DNA of 64,000 nucleotides from Polyangiaceae bacterium. Its GTDB lineage: Bacteria; Myxococcota_A; Polyangia; Polyangiales; Polyangiaceae. Within the stretch, counting starts at the first letter, position 1; the number at the start of each line of letters is the position of its first letter. This document shows, one piece after another, positions 44,570-54,288 of this stretch. Under the pieces are notes generated by a model. The model saw only the letters and a program-made list of their open reading frames with translations. It did no database searches and was not told the origin of the DNA. The stretch covers positions 27,576-91,575 of the forward strand of contig JACKEB010000024.1 in assembly GCA_020633205.1 (NCBI GenBank), given 5' to 3'. The position numbers and the translations under genes were made by a program.

Positions 44570-46277
44570 CGAAGCGTTTGCGCATATCCAGAGCCTGCGC
44601 AAGAGTTTCCCCGGGGAATTAAAGCCAGCGCTCTCCAATGTCACCCTGGACGTCATGCCGGGCGTCGTGACGGGGTTGGTTGGGCCCGACGGCGCGGGCA
44701 AGACGACGCTGCTCCGGCTGCTCGCGGGGCTCCTGGTGCCAACCTCCGGCGAACTCTCCGTGCTCGGCTCGAGTCCAACCCACGACGCTGATTCGCTGCG
44801 CGACTCCATCGGCTACATGCCGCAAAAGTTCGGTCTTTACGAAGACCTGTCGGTGATGGAGAACCTCTCGCTCTACGCCGACCTCAAGGGTCTGTTTGGA
44901 GAGCAGCGTCGCGAGACGTTCGAGCGCCTGTTGGAGTTCACGGATCTCGCGCGCTTCACCGATCGCCTCGCCGGCCGACTATCAGGCGGGATGAAGCAGA
45001 AGCTAGGTTTGGCTTGCACGCTGCTCGGTACGCCGAAGGTGTTGCTGCTGGATGAGCCCGGCGTCGGTGTCGACCCGGTCTCGCGCAGGGAGCTCTGGCG
45101 CATGGTTCACGAGCTGATCGCGGGGGGGATCGCCGTGGTGTGGAGCACCGCCTACCTCGACGAGGCGGAGGCGTGCGACCACGTCGTGTTGCTCAACGAA
45201 GGAGAGATTTTGTTCTCGGGTGCGCCCTCGGAGCTCCACGATCGCGTACGCAGCCGAGTCTTCCTGCTGACGAACCTGGAAGAGCAACCGCGCATTGCGC
45301 TCAAGAACTCCCGACGCGACCCCGCGAGCATGGATGGCGTCGTGCAAGGACGCGGGGTCCGCTTGATCGCAAGGCCTGACGCAGAGCTACGCCCCTTGGA
45401 GTTTGGTGTGTCTGCTCACGCAACCCTGACTGCCACCAAACCCCGCTTCGAGGACGGATTCATCGACCTCTTGGGTGGTGTCCCATCCGCCGAATCAGAG
45501 CTCGCAAACGCGGTAGCACAGCATCCGAACGACGGCGCAATCGTGATCCGCACGAACCAGCTGACGAAGCAGTACGGCGACTTCAAGGCGGCGGACGGGA
45601 TCAGCGTGGCGGTCAAGCGGGGTGAGGTGTTCGGCTTGCTCGGCCCGAACGGAGCCGGCAAATCGACGACTTTCAAGATGCTCTGCGGCTTGGTCGTCCC
45701 AACCTCAGGCGACGCAGAGGTCGCCGGCGTCGACCTGCGCTCCTCGGCGAGTGAGGCCCGTCAACGCCTTGGCTACATGGCACAGAAGTTCTCATTGTAC
45801 GGAAATCTTTCCGTACGGCAAAATTTGGAGTTCTTCGGAGGCGCCTATGCGCTGAGCGGCAAGCGCTTGAAGCTCGCCATCGAGCGCATGGTAAGCGTGT
45901 TCGAGCTTGGCCCGCTGATGAAGCGCGCCGCAGGCGACCTGCCCCTCGGGCACAAGCAGCGCCTCGCGCTCGCCTGCTCTCTGCTCCACGGGCCCGAGAT
46001 ATTGTTTCTCGACGAGCCGACCTCGGGGGTCGATCCGCTCACCCGCCGCGAGTTCTGGACCCACATCAATGGGGTGGTCGAGCGCGGAGTGACGGTGCTG
46101 GTCACCACGCACTTCATGGACGAGGCGGAGTACTGCGATCGCATCGGGCTCATCTCCCGCGGGAAGATGATCGCCACGGGGACGCCTGACGACCTCAAGG
46201 CCAAGGCAACGACACCGGAGCAGCCGGACCCCACGATGGAAGAAGCGTTCATTGCCCTGGTCACGGAGGCCGCGTGA
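44556..46277 (+). CDS. ybhF: YbhF-type ABC transporter ATP-binding protein (two NBDs)
   Basis: A 573-residue protein with two complete ABC ATPase domains in one chain. NBD1: Walker A GPDGAGKTT, signature LSGGMKQ, Walker B LLLDEPGVGVD. NBD2: GPNGAGKST, variant signature LPLGHKQ, FLDEPTSGVD. The start at 44556 is preceded by GGGGAGG (RBS) and overlaps the ybhG stop. The second signature lacks the usual SGG, as in some asymmetric exporters. It powers the two membrane subunits encoded after it. The GTG of ybhS overlaps its TGA. Confidence 0.9.
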   Translation: MTSPSEAFAHIQSLRKSFPGELKPALSNVTLDVMPGVVTGLVGPDGAGKTTLLRLLAGLLVPTSGELSVLGSSPTHDADSLRDSIGYMPQKFGLYEDLSVMENLSLYADLKGLFGEQRRETFERLLEFTDLARFTDRLAGRLSGGMKQKLGLACTLLGTPKVLLLDEPGVGVDPVSRRELWRMVHELIAGGIAVVWSTAYLDEAEACDHVVLLNEGEILFSGAPSELHDRVRSRVFLLTNLEEQPRIALKNSRRDPASMDGVVQGRGVRLIARPDAELRPLEFGVSAHATLTATKPRFEDGFIDLLGGVPSAESELANAVAQHPNDGAIVIRTNQLTKQYGDFKAADGISVAVKRGEVFGLLGPNGAGKSTTFKMLCGLVVPTSGDAEVAGVDLRSSASEARQRLGYMAQKFSLYGNLSVRQNLEFFGGAYALSGKRLKLAIERMVSVFELGPLMKRAAGDLPLGHKQRLALACSLLHGPEILFLDEPTSGVDPLTRREFWTHINGVVERGVTVLVTTHFMDEAEYCDRIGLISRGKMIATGTPDDLKAKATTPEQPDPTMEEAFIALVTEAA

Positions 46278-47407
46278 ACGCCTTCGCCTATCGCCTCAAG
46301 CGACTCTGGACGCTATGCCGCAAGGAGACGCTGCAGATCATCCGGGACCCGAGCACGCTGTTGATCTCGTTCATCTTCCCCGGGATCTTGCTGTTCATTT
46401 TCGGCGCGGGCATCAACCTCGACTCCTCCACGGTGACCCTCGGTGTGGTGCTCGAGGACACGCGCCCTCAGGCCATCAGCCTCGCGGAGTCTCTCGCGAA
46501 CTCACCCACCTTCCACGTCAAGACCGGCTTCGACGCTAAACAAATGGGCGACGAGTTGCGCGCCGGGCACGTGCGAGGCTTCCTGATCGTCAGGGGAGAC
46601 TTCTCTGAACGGGCCCTCCGCCAGAGCCCCGGAACCCCGTCGTTGCTCCTGGTCACCGATGGCTCGGAGCCCAATACCGCGAGCTTCGTCGCCGCCCATG
46701 TACGGGGCGCTGTTGCCGTATGGCAACGAGAAGAGTTGAAGCGTCAAGGGCGTGAACTAAAAGGCCTGGATATCGAGACACGCTCCTGGTTCAACCCGTC
46801 GACAGAGAGCCGAAACTTCCTGCTGCCGGGCTCCATCAGCATCGTGATGACCGTGGTAGGTGCCCTCTTGACGGCGCTGGTCGTGGCCCGAGAGTGGGAG
46901 CGCGGGACGATGGAGGCGCTGCTCGCAGCGGGCGTCTCCCGCTTCGAGCTGCTTGCCTCGAAGGTGATCCCTTACTTCGTACTCGGCCTGATCTCGTTCG
47001 TGATTTGCGTGGGCCTCACGCGCTACGCTTTCCACGTACCGTTCCGCGGCTCTTTTGGCGCGGTGATGCTCGTTGGAGCGCTCTTCCTCGGTAGCGCGCT
47101 GGGCCTCGGGCTGTTGCTCTCCACAGTGCTGAAGAGCCAGTTCAACGCCGCGCAGGCTGCGCTCAATGCGGCCTTCTTACCGGCGTTGATGCTCTCCGGC
47201 TTCGTCTTCGAGATTAGCTCGATGCCAGCACCCATCCGCGCGGTAACGACCATCGTGCCAGCTCGCTACTTCGTGGTGGCGATGCAGACGGTCTTCCAAG
47301 CGGGAGATGTCTGGCCGGTGTTGATTCGCGCGTTCGAAGGCATGAGCCTGGCGGCGCTTGGCTTCCTGGGTGTTACCTACCTCAAGACTCGGAGGCGCCT
47401 CGAGTGA
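46274..47407 (+). CDS. ybhS: YbhS-type ABC-2 permease
   Basis: A 377-residue ABC-2 family membrane subunit, the same length as its E. coli counterpart. A first membrane segment (SFIFPGILLFIFGAGI) is followed by a large extracytoplasmic domain and five more helices in the C-terminal half, with the conserved REWERGTMEALLAAGVSRFELL coupling-loop region. It starts at a GTG overlapping the ybhF stop (GTGA). It pairs with the next protein to form the channel of the exporter. Confidence 0.9.
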   Translation: MNAFAYRLKRLWTLCRKETLQIIRDPSTLLISFIFPGILLFIFGAGINLDSSTVTLGVVLEDTRPQAISLAESLANSPTFHVKTGFDAKQMGDELRAGHVRGFLIVRGDFSERALRQSPGTPSLLLVTDGSEPNTASFVAAHVRGAVAVWQREELKRQGRELKGLDIETRSWFNPSTESRNFLLPGSISIVMTVVGALLTALVVAREWERGTMEALLAAGVSRFELLASKVIPYFVLGLISFVICVGLTRYAFHVPFRGSFGAVMLVGALFLGSALGLGLLLSTVLKSQFNAAQAALNAAFLPALMLSGFVFEISSMPAPIRAVTTIVPARYFVVAMQTVFQAGDVWPVLIRAFEGMSLAALGFLGVTYLKTRRRLE

Positions 47408-48507
47408 ACGCGTTATTCATTCGGTTGCGGGCGCTGATCATCAAGGAGCTGCGCGCGGTGCTCGGGGACAAGCAGAGCCTGCGGCTCTTGACCATGCCCG
47501 TGATTCTGCAGCTCCTGGTGTTCCCCTTCGCGGCGACCCTGGAGGTCAAGAACAACAGCATCGCGATCTTCGATCAAGACCAGGGCCCCACTAGCGCGGA
47601 GATGATCCAGCGCCTGAGCGAGACGCCTGCCTTCACGAAGATCGTACAAGTGCACAGCGAAGCTGAGGCGCGTGACCTCGTGAACCGTCAGCATGTGCTG
47701 CTGGTTCTGCGCTTTGGGCCCCAGTTTTCAAAGAGCGTCAAAGCGGGGTCCCCAGAGCCTATCCAAGCCGTGCTCGACGGCAGGCGCTCGAACTCCGCGC
47801 AGATCGCGCTGGCCTACGTCCAGCAGATCGTTGGGAGCGTACCGCTAGACGCGCAGCCGGCGCCCACGGCAGCTCTGGTCGTACGCAATTGGTACAACCC
47901 GAACCTCGAGTACTTCCGCTTCATCGTGCCTTCCCTGGTGGCGATGATCACGACGCTCTCGGCGCTGATCGTCACGGCGATGTCCGTTGCCCGGGAGCGT
48001 GAGCAAGGCACGCTCGACCAGCTGATGGTGAGTCCACTCACGCCGTCGATGATCTTCGTAGGCAAGGCCGTCCCGGCGCTGATCGTCGCGATGATTCAAG
48101 CGACCATCATCATCCTTGGTGGGGTGTACGGGTACGGCATCGAGTTTCAGGGCTCGCTGCCGCTGCTCTACGCCTGCATGGTGGCCTACGTCGCCGCGCT
48201 CGTCGGTGTAGGGCTGTTCATCTCCAGCGTGTGCGCCACGCAACAGCAGGCATTCCTCGGGGTGTTCTTCTTCGTGATGCCGGCCATCCTGCTCTCCGGC
48301 TACGTCACCCCCGTCGACAACATGCCCCACTGGCTGCAGACGGCCACGTGGGCCAACCCGGTGCGTCACTTCGTCGAGATCACGAAAGGGATCTACTTGA
48401 AGGACGCGCACTTCGCCGACTTTTCTCGGAACGTCTGGGCGCTGCTTTGCATTGCCGCCGTGACCGGCCTCACGGCGCTCGGTGTGTTTCGACGACGGCT
48501 TGGCTAG
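47404..48507 (+). CDS. ybhR: YbhR-type ABC-2 permease
   Basis: A 367-residue ABC-2 permease paralogous to ybhS, with the motif REREQGTLDQLMVSPLTPSMI and a LLSGYVTPVDNMPHWLQ loop before the last helices. It starts at a GTG that overlaps the previous stop (GTGA). Two related permeases, a double NBD and an adaptor make a complete type I-like tripartite system. 32 bases separate it from the regulator gene. Confidence 0.9.
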   Translation: MNALFIRLRALIIKELRAVLGDKQSLRLLTMPVILQLLVFPFAATLEVKNNSIAIFDQDQGPTSAEMIQRLSETPAFTKIVQVHSEAEARDLVNRQHVLLVLRFGPQFSKSVKAGSPEPIQAVLDGRRSNSAQIALAYVQQIVGSVPLDAQPAPTAALVVRNWYNPNLEYFRFIVPSLVAMITTLSALIVTAMSVAREREQGTLDQLMVSPLTPSMIFVGKAVPALIVAMIQATIIILGGVYGYGIEFQGSLPLLYACMVAYVAALVGVGLFISSVCATQQQAFLGVFFFVMPAILLSGYVTPVDNMPHWLQTATWANPVRHFVEITKGIYLKDAHFADFSRNVWALLCIAAVTGLTALGVFRRRLG

Positions 48508-48539
48508 CTCATTTCCCCAAGGAATCTAACGAGAGAACC

Positions 48540-49196
48540 ATGGCTCGACCGAAGAGTGACATCGAACCGCGGATCATCGCAGCCGCCCACGACATGTTCT
48601 TGGCGGAAGGCGTCGACTCGGCTTCGCTGCGAGCGATCGCGCGCAACGCGGGCACCAACATCGGCATGGTCTACTACTACTTCCCCACGAAGGACGACCT
48701 CTTCATGGCCGTGGTGGAAGACGTCTACGACGGGCTGTTGAAGCGCCTGGCCGAAGCCCTGGATACGCAGTTTCCGGTTGAGGAGCGGCTGTATCGGGCG
48801 TTCTCGCTGATCGGCAAGCTGGAGGCTTACGAGCTCGAGGTAGGGCGCATCGTGGTCCGCGAGATGATGACCTCCACGGAGCGTAGGGCGCGCTTGCTCG
48901 AGCGCTTCCAGCGCGGACACCTGCCGCTCATCGTCAGCACCATGTTGCAAGGACTGCAGGAGCAGAAGTTCGATCCCAAGCTTCCGCTGCCGGTGATCAT
49001 GACTTCTGCGATCGCCGTCGGTGCGCTGCCCCAGTTCATCTTAAGGGTCCTCGGCGAGCGCCTGCCCGGCTTCGACGCCATGTCGCAGGATACCGATCTG
49101 GCTCGCATGCTGGTGCGCGTGCTCTTCGAGGGCACTGGCGGTCCCAATAGCCCGCCCACCCACGCTCTTCAACCTCCCAAGGGAGACGCAACATGA
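48540..49196 (+). CDS. TetR family transcriptional regulator (CecR-like position)
   Basis: A 218-residue TetR family repressor from the ATG at 48540. The helix-turn-helix region SLRAIARNAGTNIGMVYYYFPTKDDLF is canonical, followed by an all-helical ligand-binding domain with Pro-rich tail. E. coli encodes CecR next to ybhGFSR, so the position suggests a local regulator of this exporter; the palindrome at 43373-43390 is a candidate site. The TolC start overlaps its stop (ATGA). Confidence 0.88.
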   Translation: MARPKSDIEPRIIAAAHDMFLAEGVDSASLRAIARNAGTNIGMVYYYFPTKDDLFMAVVEDVYDGLLKRLAEALDTQFPVEERLYRAFSLIGKLEAYELEVGRIVVREMMTSTERRARLLERFQRGHLPLIVSTMLQGLQEQKFDPKLPLPVIMTSAIAVGALPQFILRVLGERLPGFDAMSQDTDLARMLVRVLFEGTGGPNSPPTHALQPPKGDAT

Positions 49197-50701
49197 GAAC
49201 CTTCAACGCGAAGACGCGCGGAAGCCTATTCCGCACGGTTTTATTTTCTACTGCACTGAGCGGGGCACTCGGCTGGGCTGGCACGGCCGGCGCTCAACCA
49301 GCCGCTGAGCCCCAGCCCGCCGCAGGCAAGGCGCTCCCAAACAAGTCCGACGCGCAACAGCTAGAACAACGCCTGAAGGCGCTGATGGGCAAACCTGGGG
49401 GCCTGACGGCTCGTCAGGCTTCAGCGCGAGCGGTCGCCACCAGCAACGAACTCAAGGCGAGCGAAGCCGACGTGAAGAGCGCGGCAGCAGACAAGGACCA
49501 AGCGGAGGTCGGTTACCTCCCCAGGGTGACGCTGACCGCGCGCTACACGCGGCTCTCGGAGATCGACACGCAGAGCCTCGGTACTCTGGTGGCTACGACT
49601 CAGCCCGGTCCCGTTGCCGCGGGGCAACCGCTGATCGGTGTCGACCTCTCGTTCCCTCAAATCCTCGACCAGTACCTTTTGCAGGCGAACGTCACGGTGC
49701 CGCTCACCGACTACTTCTTGCGCACCAATCACGCAAACCGCGCCGCCGGGCACAATCTCCAGGCCGCCAAGTACCGCCAGCAGGTCACCAAGCGGAGCGC
49801 TGCACTGCAGGCGCAGCTCGCCTACTACGGGTGGGCACAGAGCACCCTCGCGGAGGTCGTGGCAGAGCAGACCCTCGAGCAAGCCCAGGCCCACTACAAG
49901 GTCGCCGAGGCCGCGCGCAAGGCAGACACGCTCACCCGCGCGGAACTGATGCGCTTCGACGCACAAGTCGCGAACGCCGAGCTACTGCTCGAGCGCGCCC
50001 GCTCCGGCAAGGAGATCAACGCGGACGCGTTGCGCACGTTGCTCCACGACCCCGAGGACGAGGCCTACAGCATTGGAGAGGAGCTGCTGACTCCCCTGCC
50101 ACCGCTCAAGCGCTCGAAAACGAGCGAGCTCCAGCGCCGCGCCCAGCGAAGCCGCCCCGAGTTCAAGGCGCTCAGCGAGAGCGCACGGGCGATCAGCTCT
50201 CAGCGCAAAGCCGTGAAAGCGAGCACGCTGCCCCGCCTGGATGCCTTCGGCAACGCCTACTACGCGAATCCCCACCAGCGCGTGTTCCCTCAACAGGACA
50301 AATGGACCGCTAGCTGGGACGCGGGCCTCCAGCTCACCTACGTGATCAACGATCTCCCGACAGCCAACGCGAGCGCGCGCGCCCTGGATGCAAAACAGGC
50401 CGGCGTGCACGCTCAGGAAGCGTCACTCCGAGACATGCTGCGACGAGAGCTCAGTCAAGCACAGCGTTCGGCGATCGAAGCGGACGTCGCGCTGAAGGTC
50501 GCCGCGCGCGGCCTCGCGGCGAGCGAAGAAGCGTACCGCGCAACGCTGCTGCAGTTCCGCGCAGAAAGAGCCAAGAGCGTCGACTTGATCGACGCGAACA
50601 CCGAGCTCTTGCGCGCGCGCCTGGAACTCATCACGGCCCACATCAACCAGCGCGTCACCCGCACGAAGCTCAAGTACGCCTTGGGCGAGGCGCTGAACTA
50701 G
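49193..50701 (+). CDS. TolC family outer-membrane efflux protein
   Basis: A 502-residue outer-membrane channel protein with an N-terminal signal (LFRTVLFSTALSGALGWAGTAGAQ) and two long alpha-helical coiled segments each followed by beta-strand parts, the TolC/OEP duplicated fold (GYLPRVTLTARYTRLS and YVINDLPTANASARALDAKQAG). It completes the tripartite exporter with ybhGFSR. Its inclusion in the same operon differs from E. coli, where tolC is elsewhere. Confidence 0.9.
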   Translation: MRTFNAKTRGSLFRTVLFSTALSGALGWAGTAGAQPAAEPQPAAGKALPNKSDAQQLEQRLKALMGKPGGLTARQASARAVATSNELKASEADVKSAAADKDQAEVGYLPRVTLTARYTRLSEIDTQSLGTLVATTQPGPVAAGQPLIGVDLSFPQILDQYLLQANVTVPLTDYFLRTNHANRAAGHNLQAAKYRQQVTKRSAALQAQLAYYGWAQSTLAEVVAEQTLEQAQAHYKVAEAARKADTLTRAELMRFDAQVANAELLLERARSGKEINADALRTLLHDPEDEAYSIGEELLTPLPPLKRSKTSELQRRAQRSRPEFKALSESARAISSQRKAVKASTLPRLDAFGNAYYANPHQRVFPQQDKWTASWDAGLQLTYVINDLPTANASARALDAKQAGVHAQEASLRDMLRRELSQAQRSAIEADVALKVAARGLAASEEAYRATLLQFRAERAKSVDLIDANTELLRARLELITAHINQRVTRTKLKYALGEALN

Positions 50702-50850
50702 GCATTGACCTAGCCATGGCAGCTCCCACGGCACGCGAAGCACGTCAGCCGCGCAGGGATGGCACGTGCGACGCCTTGCCGCGGCGTGAGCTCGATCCAA
50801 GCTCAGCGTGAGGACTGGCGCCAGCCGGCGGACTGCCGTAAGCAGGCGCG

Positions 50851-51615
50851 GTGAGTCGTTCGAATGCCCCTGGCTGCTTGGCCCTCGTCGCGATCCCAGC
50901 AGCACTCGCGCTAACCGTCGCAGCGGTCGTCTACGGCGCGGCTGGCACGGGTAAAGGAGCGCGCAAGCCCCCGCCAGATCCCGGCGCGGGGGTGATTGAA
51001 GGTCGCGCTCAGGGCCTGGCAAAGGAACAGCCTCCTCTGGGTGAGGGTGTCGCCTATGCGGAGCTCGAAGTGCTGTGCCTGAAGAGCACTGGGCGCGACA
51101 CTGAGCGTACGCTGCTCGCCAAGCGCGTCTACGGTTCTCCGCGTCTGACGCTTCAGAGCACAGATGCGGGTGGGTCAAAAGAGGTGAGTCTCCCGCCGTT
51201 TTCCCTCGAAGGCTGGAGCAGCTACTCCAACTTGTATCAGGCACGGCGCACTCTAGAAGGGCACCCCGCGGAAACGCTCGCGCCCGACTGGAAGAAGCAC
51301 CCGTGCGACACCTACGGCGTCTGGATGGCTCGTGTGCTCCCTGAACAGTACGTGATCATTCAAGGGGATCGCGCTTGGTTCGGCACCCGCGAGGAGCTCG
51401 CTCACAAAGCAGAGGAGGCACGCCTCGCCTTCCGGAACCGCGGATTGCAGCTCGGCGGCCTCGCGCTGCTGGCCTGGGTGTTCGGCATGCTCGCCGGACG
51501 GCGCCTGTGGAAGAATCGCCACCGCAGCGGAGACACCGTGGACCCCCGGGACGAGTCAGCAGCTGGTGAGTCCGCAGCTGGTAAGTCAGAGACGGCGGAC
51601 CCCGCGGAGTCTTGA
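50851..51615 (+). CDS. Membrane protein of unknown function
   Basis: A 254-residue protein with a hydrophobic N-terminal segment (LALVAIPAALALTVAAVVYGAA) and one near residues 195-213 (LQLGGLALLAWVFGMLAG), so an extracytoplasmic domain of about 170 residues lies between them. That domain is beta-rich (VIEGRAQGL, VAYAELEVLCLKS), with a TFRSS-like loop not seen, and weakly recalls the GIDE/MUL1-type membrane proteins, without a RING finger. It starts at a GTG. The C-terminal tail is charged and repetitive (ESAAGESAAGKSE). Function is unknown. Confidence 0.5.
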   Translation: MSRSNAPGCLALVAIPAALALTVAAVVYGAAGTGKGARKPPPDPGAGVIEGRAQGLAKEQPPLGEGVAYAELEVLCLKSTGRDTERTLLAKRVYGSPRLTLQSTDAGGSKEVSLPPFSLEGWSSYSNLYQARRTLEGHPAETLAPDWKKHPCDTYGVWMARVLPEQYVIIQGDRAWFGTREELAHKAEEARLAFRNRGLQLGGLALLAWVFGMLAGRRLWKNRHRSGDTVDPRDESAAGESAAGKSETADPAES

Positions 51616-51712
51616 GGCAGCTGGAGAAGCGCCTCTCCCCCAAAAAAACTTTGTCACCAGACGCGCGTGGCCAGCGTTGGTCCCCCAGAAGCGCCTCGAA
51701 TCACGGAAAAAA

Positions 51713-51790
51713 CCGCTCGAGCCTCGCACTTGAGCGAGCGGCGGCAGTCCCCGAAAGGGGGCCGTATGACAGCTATCGAGGCCTGGAGGA
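51713..51790 (+). promoter_or_regulatory. Structured leader with a GAAA tetraloop hairpin
   Basis: Stem one: CCGCTCG (51713-51719) with CGAGCGG (51735-51741). Stem two: CCCC-GAAA-GGGG (51749-51760), extendable by a G-T pair and a G-C pair. Then comes the RBS TGGAGGA (51784-51790), 4 bases before the ATG at 51795. It does not match a riboswitch class that I can name. Confidence 0.4.
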
Positions 51791-51794
51791 ACAC

Positions 51795-54281
51795 ATGATT
51801 CTGCCGATCCACCACGTCTTTCCGCAAACTAGCGGCGTGCCCGCCGCCTCCGAGAACGCCTCGACCGGCGCACGCCTGGTCAGCACCCAGGGCGTCGAAC
51901 TGCCCCTCGAGGGCGCCACGCTGAGCGCCGGCGCGGGCGGCGGCATCGCACGCAGTGTGGTGCGTCAGACATTCCGCAACACCTCCAAGCAACCCCTCGA
52001 GGTCACCTACCTCTTGCCACTCCCCAGCGACGCAGCCGTGAGCGGCTACCAGTTCGAGCTCGACGGCAAGCGCACCCAGGGCGTCGTTGAACCGAAGCAG
52101 CAAGCTCGGGAGCGCTACGAGGAAGCGCTGATGAGCGGCCACAGCGCCGCGCTACTGGAGCAGGAACGCAGCGCCCTCTTCCGCCAAGCCATCGGCAACA
52201 TTCCGCCAGGCAAGTCAATCGAGATCGAGGTCGAGCTGGATCATCCGCTGAGCTGGGTCGGCGACGGCTGGGAGTACCGTTTCCCCACGGTTGTAGCTCC
52301 ACGCTATCAAAATGAAGAGAGCCGCGACGCATCGTGCGTCGCCGTCATCGACCCCAGCGAAGCGCGCGAAGGACAGCCAGCGCGCATCGAGCTGCGCCTA
52401 ACGCTCAGCGACCGCCTCACGAGCGCGCCTCGCTCCCCGAGTCACTCCATCGTGAGTAACCCGGAGCAGCAAACTACTTGCGTACACTTCGACGGCGCAC
52501 GACTCGACCGCGACGTCGTGGTGCGCTGGGGCGTCGCCCTGCAGCACGCCAGCGCGCGCCTGGAGACGTCTCGCCCCGCGGAGACGCATCGCCACGCGGG
52601 CTCGCAGTTTGGCTTGCTCAGCTTGGTGCCTCCGCTCGAGGCTCAAGCCCCCGTTGCCCGCGATCTGATCGTGTTGCTCGACACCAGCGGCTCCATGGGC
52701 GGCGAACCGCTTGCACAAGCCGTTCGCCTCGTCAGCGCCTTGGTCGATTCTCTCGGGGGTGAGGACCAACTCGAGCTGATCGAGTTCAGCTGGAAGGCCA
52801 ATCGCTGGCAGCGGAAGGCAGTGCACGCAACCGACGCCAACAAGCGGGATGCCCTGCGCTGGCTCACGTCGCTCCAAGCCAGCGGCGGCACCGAGATGCG
52901 TCGCGGCATCGAAGCTGCGCTGGCCTCGCTGCGCGAAGGTGCCCAGCGACAAGTGGTGTTGGTCACGGATGGCTTGATCGGCAGCGAACAGGCAATTCTT
53001 CAGCGCCTGGCGGACAAGCTGCCGAAGAGCTGTCGCTTTCACAGCATCGGGGTCGGCCACGGGGTGAACCGTGCGCTGCTCACTCCAGCGGCACGCGCGG
53101 GACGCGGCGTGGAAATCGTCGTCGCGCCCGGTGAGGATACGGAGCCCGCGATCAAGCGCCTGCTCGAGCGTACGAACCAACCTCAAGTCACCGACCTGGA
53201 GATCTGGGGTAGCGCGCTCAAGTCCGTACCGAAGCGACCGCTCGATCTGTTCGCGGCCTCGCCAGCGTTGATCCCCCTCGAGCTGAAGCCTGAAGGCGGC
53301 ACCCTCCACATCCGTGGGGCAACGGCGCGCGGTAGCTACAACCAGGAGCTCTTGGTGGAGGCGCGGCAGCCGGGGACCGGGGCCGAGCGGGTGCAGGCGC
53401 TGTTTGCTCGGGACCGCGTGGAGGATCTGGAGCTCGAGTTCGCCGCCAAGCCAGGGCAACGCACGGATCTCGATCGCAGCATCGAGCACCTGGGCGTCGA
53501 CTTCCAGATCGCCACGCGACTCACTTCGTGGGTGGCTGTGAGTGAAGACGTCACGGTTGACCCGACCAAGGCATCGAGCCGTGTGGAGCAGCCTCATGAG
53601 CTGACTGCGGATCTCTGCGCGGAAGGCCTGGGGCTGCGCAGCATGGAACCGATGCGCTCCTCGGCGATGGCGCCGATGCACGTTGGCCGCCCCATGATGT
53701 CAGCTCCGGCCCCAGCGAGCTTGGGCTACGCGGGTGGCGCGCCGCCGCCTCCTGGTGCTCCGCCGCCTCCCGGTGCGCCGCCGCCTCCGCCGTTTGCTGC
53801 CGCTCCACCGCCGCCTCCTCAGGCTCCGGAAGCGCCGAAAAAGCGCGGCCTGTTCGAGCGTGCTCGCGACTTCTTTGCACCGAAGCAGGAAGCGGACGAT
53901 GGAGATCTCTTCGACGCCGACGGCTCAGCCCCGAGCGCGGTCCCGGGTGGCATGGCCATCCTTGGAGAATCCGACGAGGCACCGGTGCTGGAAGCGCGCG
54001 GAGTGATTCGCCTGAACAACGCCAAGCGCTTCGCGATCAGCATCGAGTTCGGTCAGCACGAAGTGCACTGGCCGGCTCCGCAGAGCGTCACGCTGATCCT
54101 CGCGGATGGAAGTGGCCTCGAGGTCGAGGTCGAGCTGCAGTTCACGACGGCAGCAGGTCGCTTGCAACCGGGCACGACTCTGCGCCTCGTGTGCAAGCTG
54201 GACAACGCGCTGCCTCAGGCAGTCACCCGAGTGATTGTTCCCCAATCAGCGGACACTCCGCGCTGGGAGATCGCACTCTGA
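51795..54281 (+). CDS. VIT/von Willebrand factor A domain protein
   Basis: An 828-residue protein, start chosen by the RBS at 51784-51790. Residues 1-160 form a VIT domain (YLLPLPSDAAVSGYQFELDG, YEEALMSGHSAALLEQE, IGNIPPGKSIEIEVEL). Residues 290-480 are a VWA domain with MIDAS motif LLDTSGSMGG (Asp296) and a matching Thr/Asp pair (VTDGLIGSE). A Pro-rich repeat (PPPPGAPPPPGA, about 645-680) and a KKRGLFERARDFFAPK segment follow, and a final beta-sandwich. Inter-alpha-trypsin-like VIT/VWA proteins bind ligands through a metal site. No signal peptide is seen; the export route is unknown. A strong terminator follows. Confidence 0.82.
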   Translation: MILPIHHVFPQTSGVPAASENASTGARLVSTQGVELPLEGATLSAGAGGGIARSVVRQTFRNTSKQPLEVTYLLPLPSDAAVSGYQFELDGKRTQGVVEPKQQARERYEEALMSGHSAALLEQERSALFRQAIGNIPPGKSIEIEVELDHPLSWVGDGWEYRFPTVVAPRYQNEESRDASCVAVIDPSEAREGQPARIELRLTLSDRLTSAPRSPSHSIVSNPEQQTTCVHFDGARLDRDVVVRWGVALQHASARLETSRPAETHRHAGSQFGLLSLVPPLEAQAPVARDLIVLLDTSGSMGGEPLAQAVRLVSALVDSLGGEDQLELIEFSWKANRWQRKAVHATDANKRDALRWLTSLQASGGTEMRRGIEAALASLREGAQRQVVLVTDGLIGSEQAILQRLADKLPKSCRFHSIGVGHGVNRALLTPAARAGRGVEIVVAPGEDTEPAIKRLLERTNQPQVTDLEIWGSALKSVPKRPLDLFAASPALIPLELKPEGGTLHIRGATARGSYNQELLVEARQPGTGAERVQALFARDRVEDLELEFAAKPGQRTDLDRSIEHLGVDFQIATRLTSWVAVSEDVTVDPTKASSRVEQPHELTADLCAEGLGLRSMEPMRSSAMAPMHVGRPMMSAPAPASLGYAGGAPPPPGAPPPPGAPPPPPFAAAPPPPPQAPEAPKKRGLFERARDFFAPKQEADDGDLFDADGSAPSAVPGGMAILGESDEAPVLEARGVIRLNNAKRFAISIEFGQHEVHWPAPQSVTLILADGSGLEVEVELQFTTAAGRLQPGTTLRLVCKLDNALPQAVTRVIVPQSADTPRWEIAL

Positions 54282-54288
54282 CCACACC

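Noticed and set aside
43514..44809. A 431-codon frame on the minus strand across ybhG/ybhF
   Set aside because: Shadow of two well-supported genes on the other strand.
50757..50786. TGGCAC...TTGC resembling a sigma-54 promoter
   Set aside because: The spacing between the two elements is 10 bases, not the required 5, so it does not fit.
51600..51794. Riboswitch-like leader before the VIT/VWA gene matching a c-di-GMP or SAH class
   Set aside because: The conserved core bases of these classes are not present; only generic hairpins remain.
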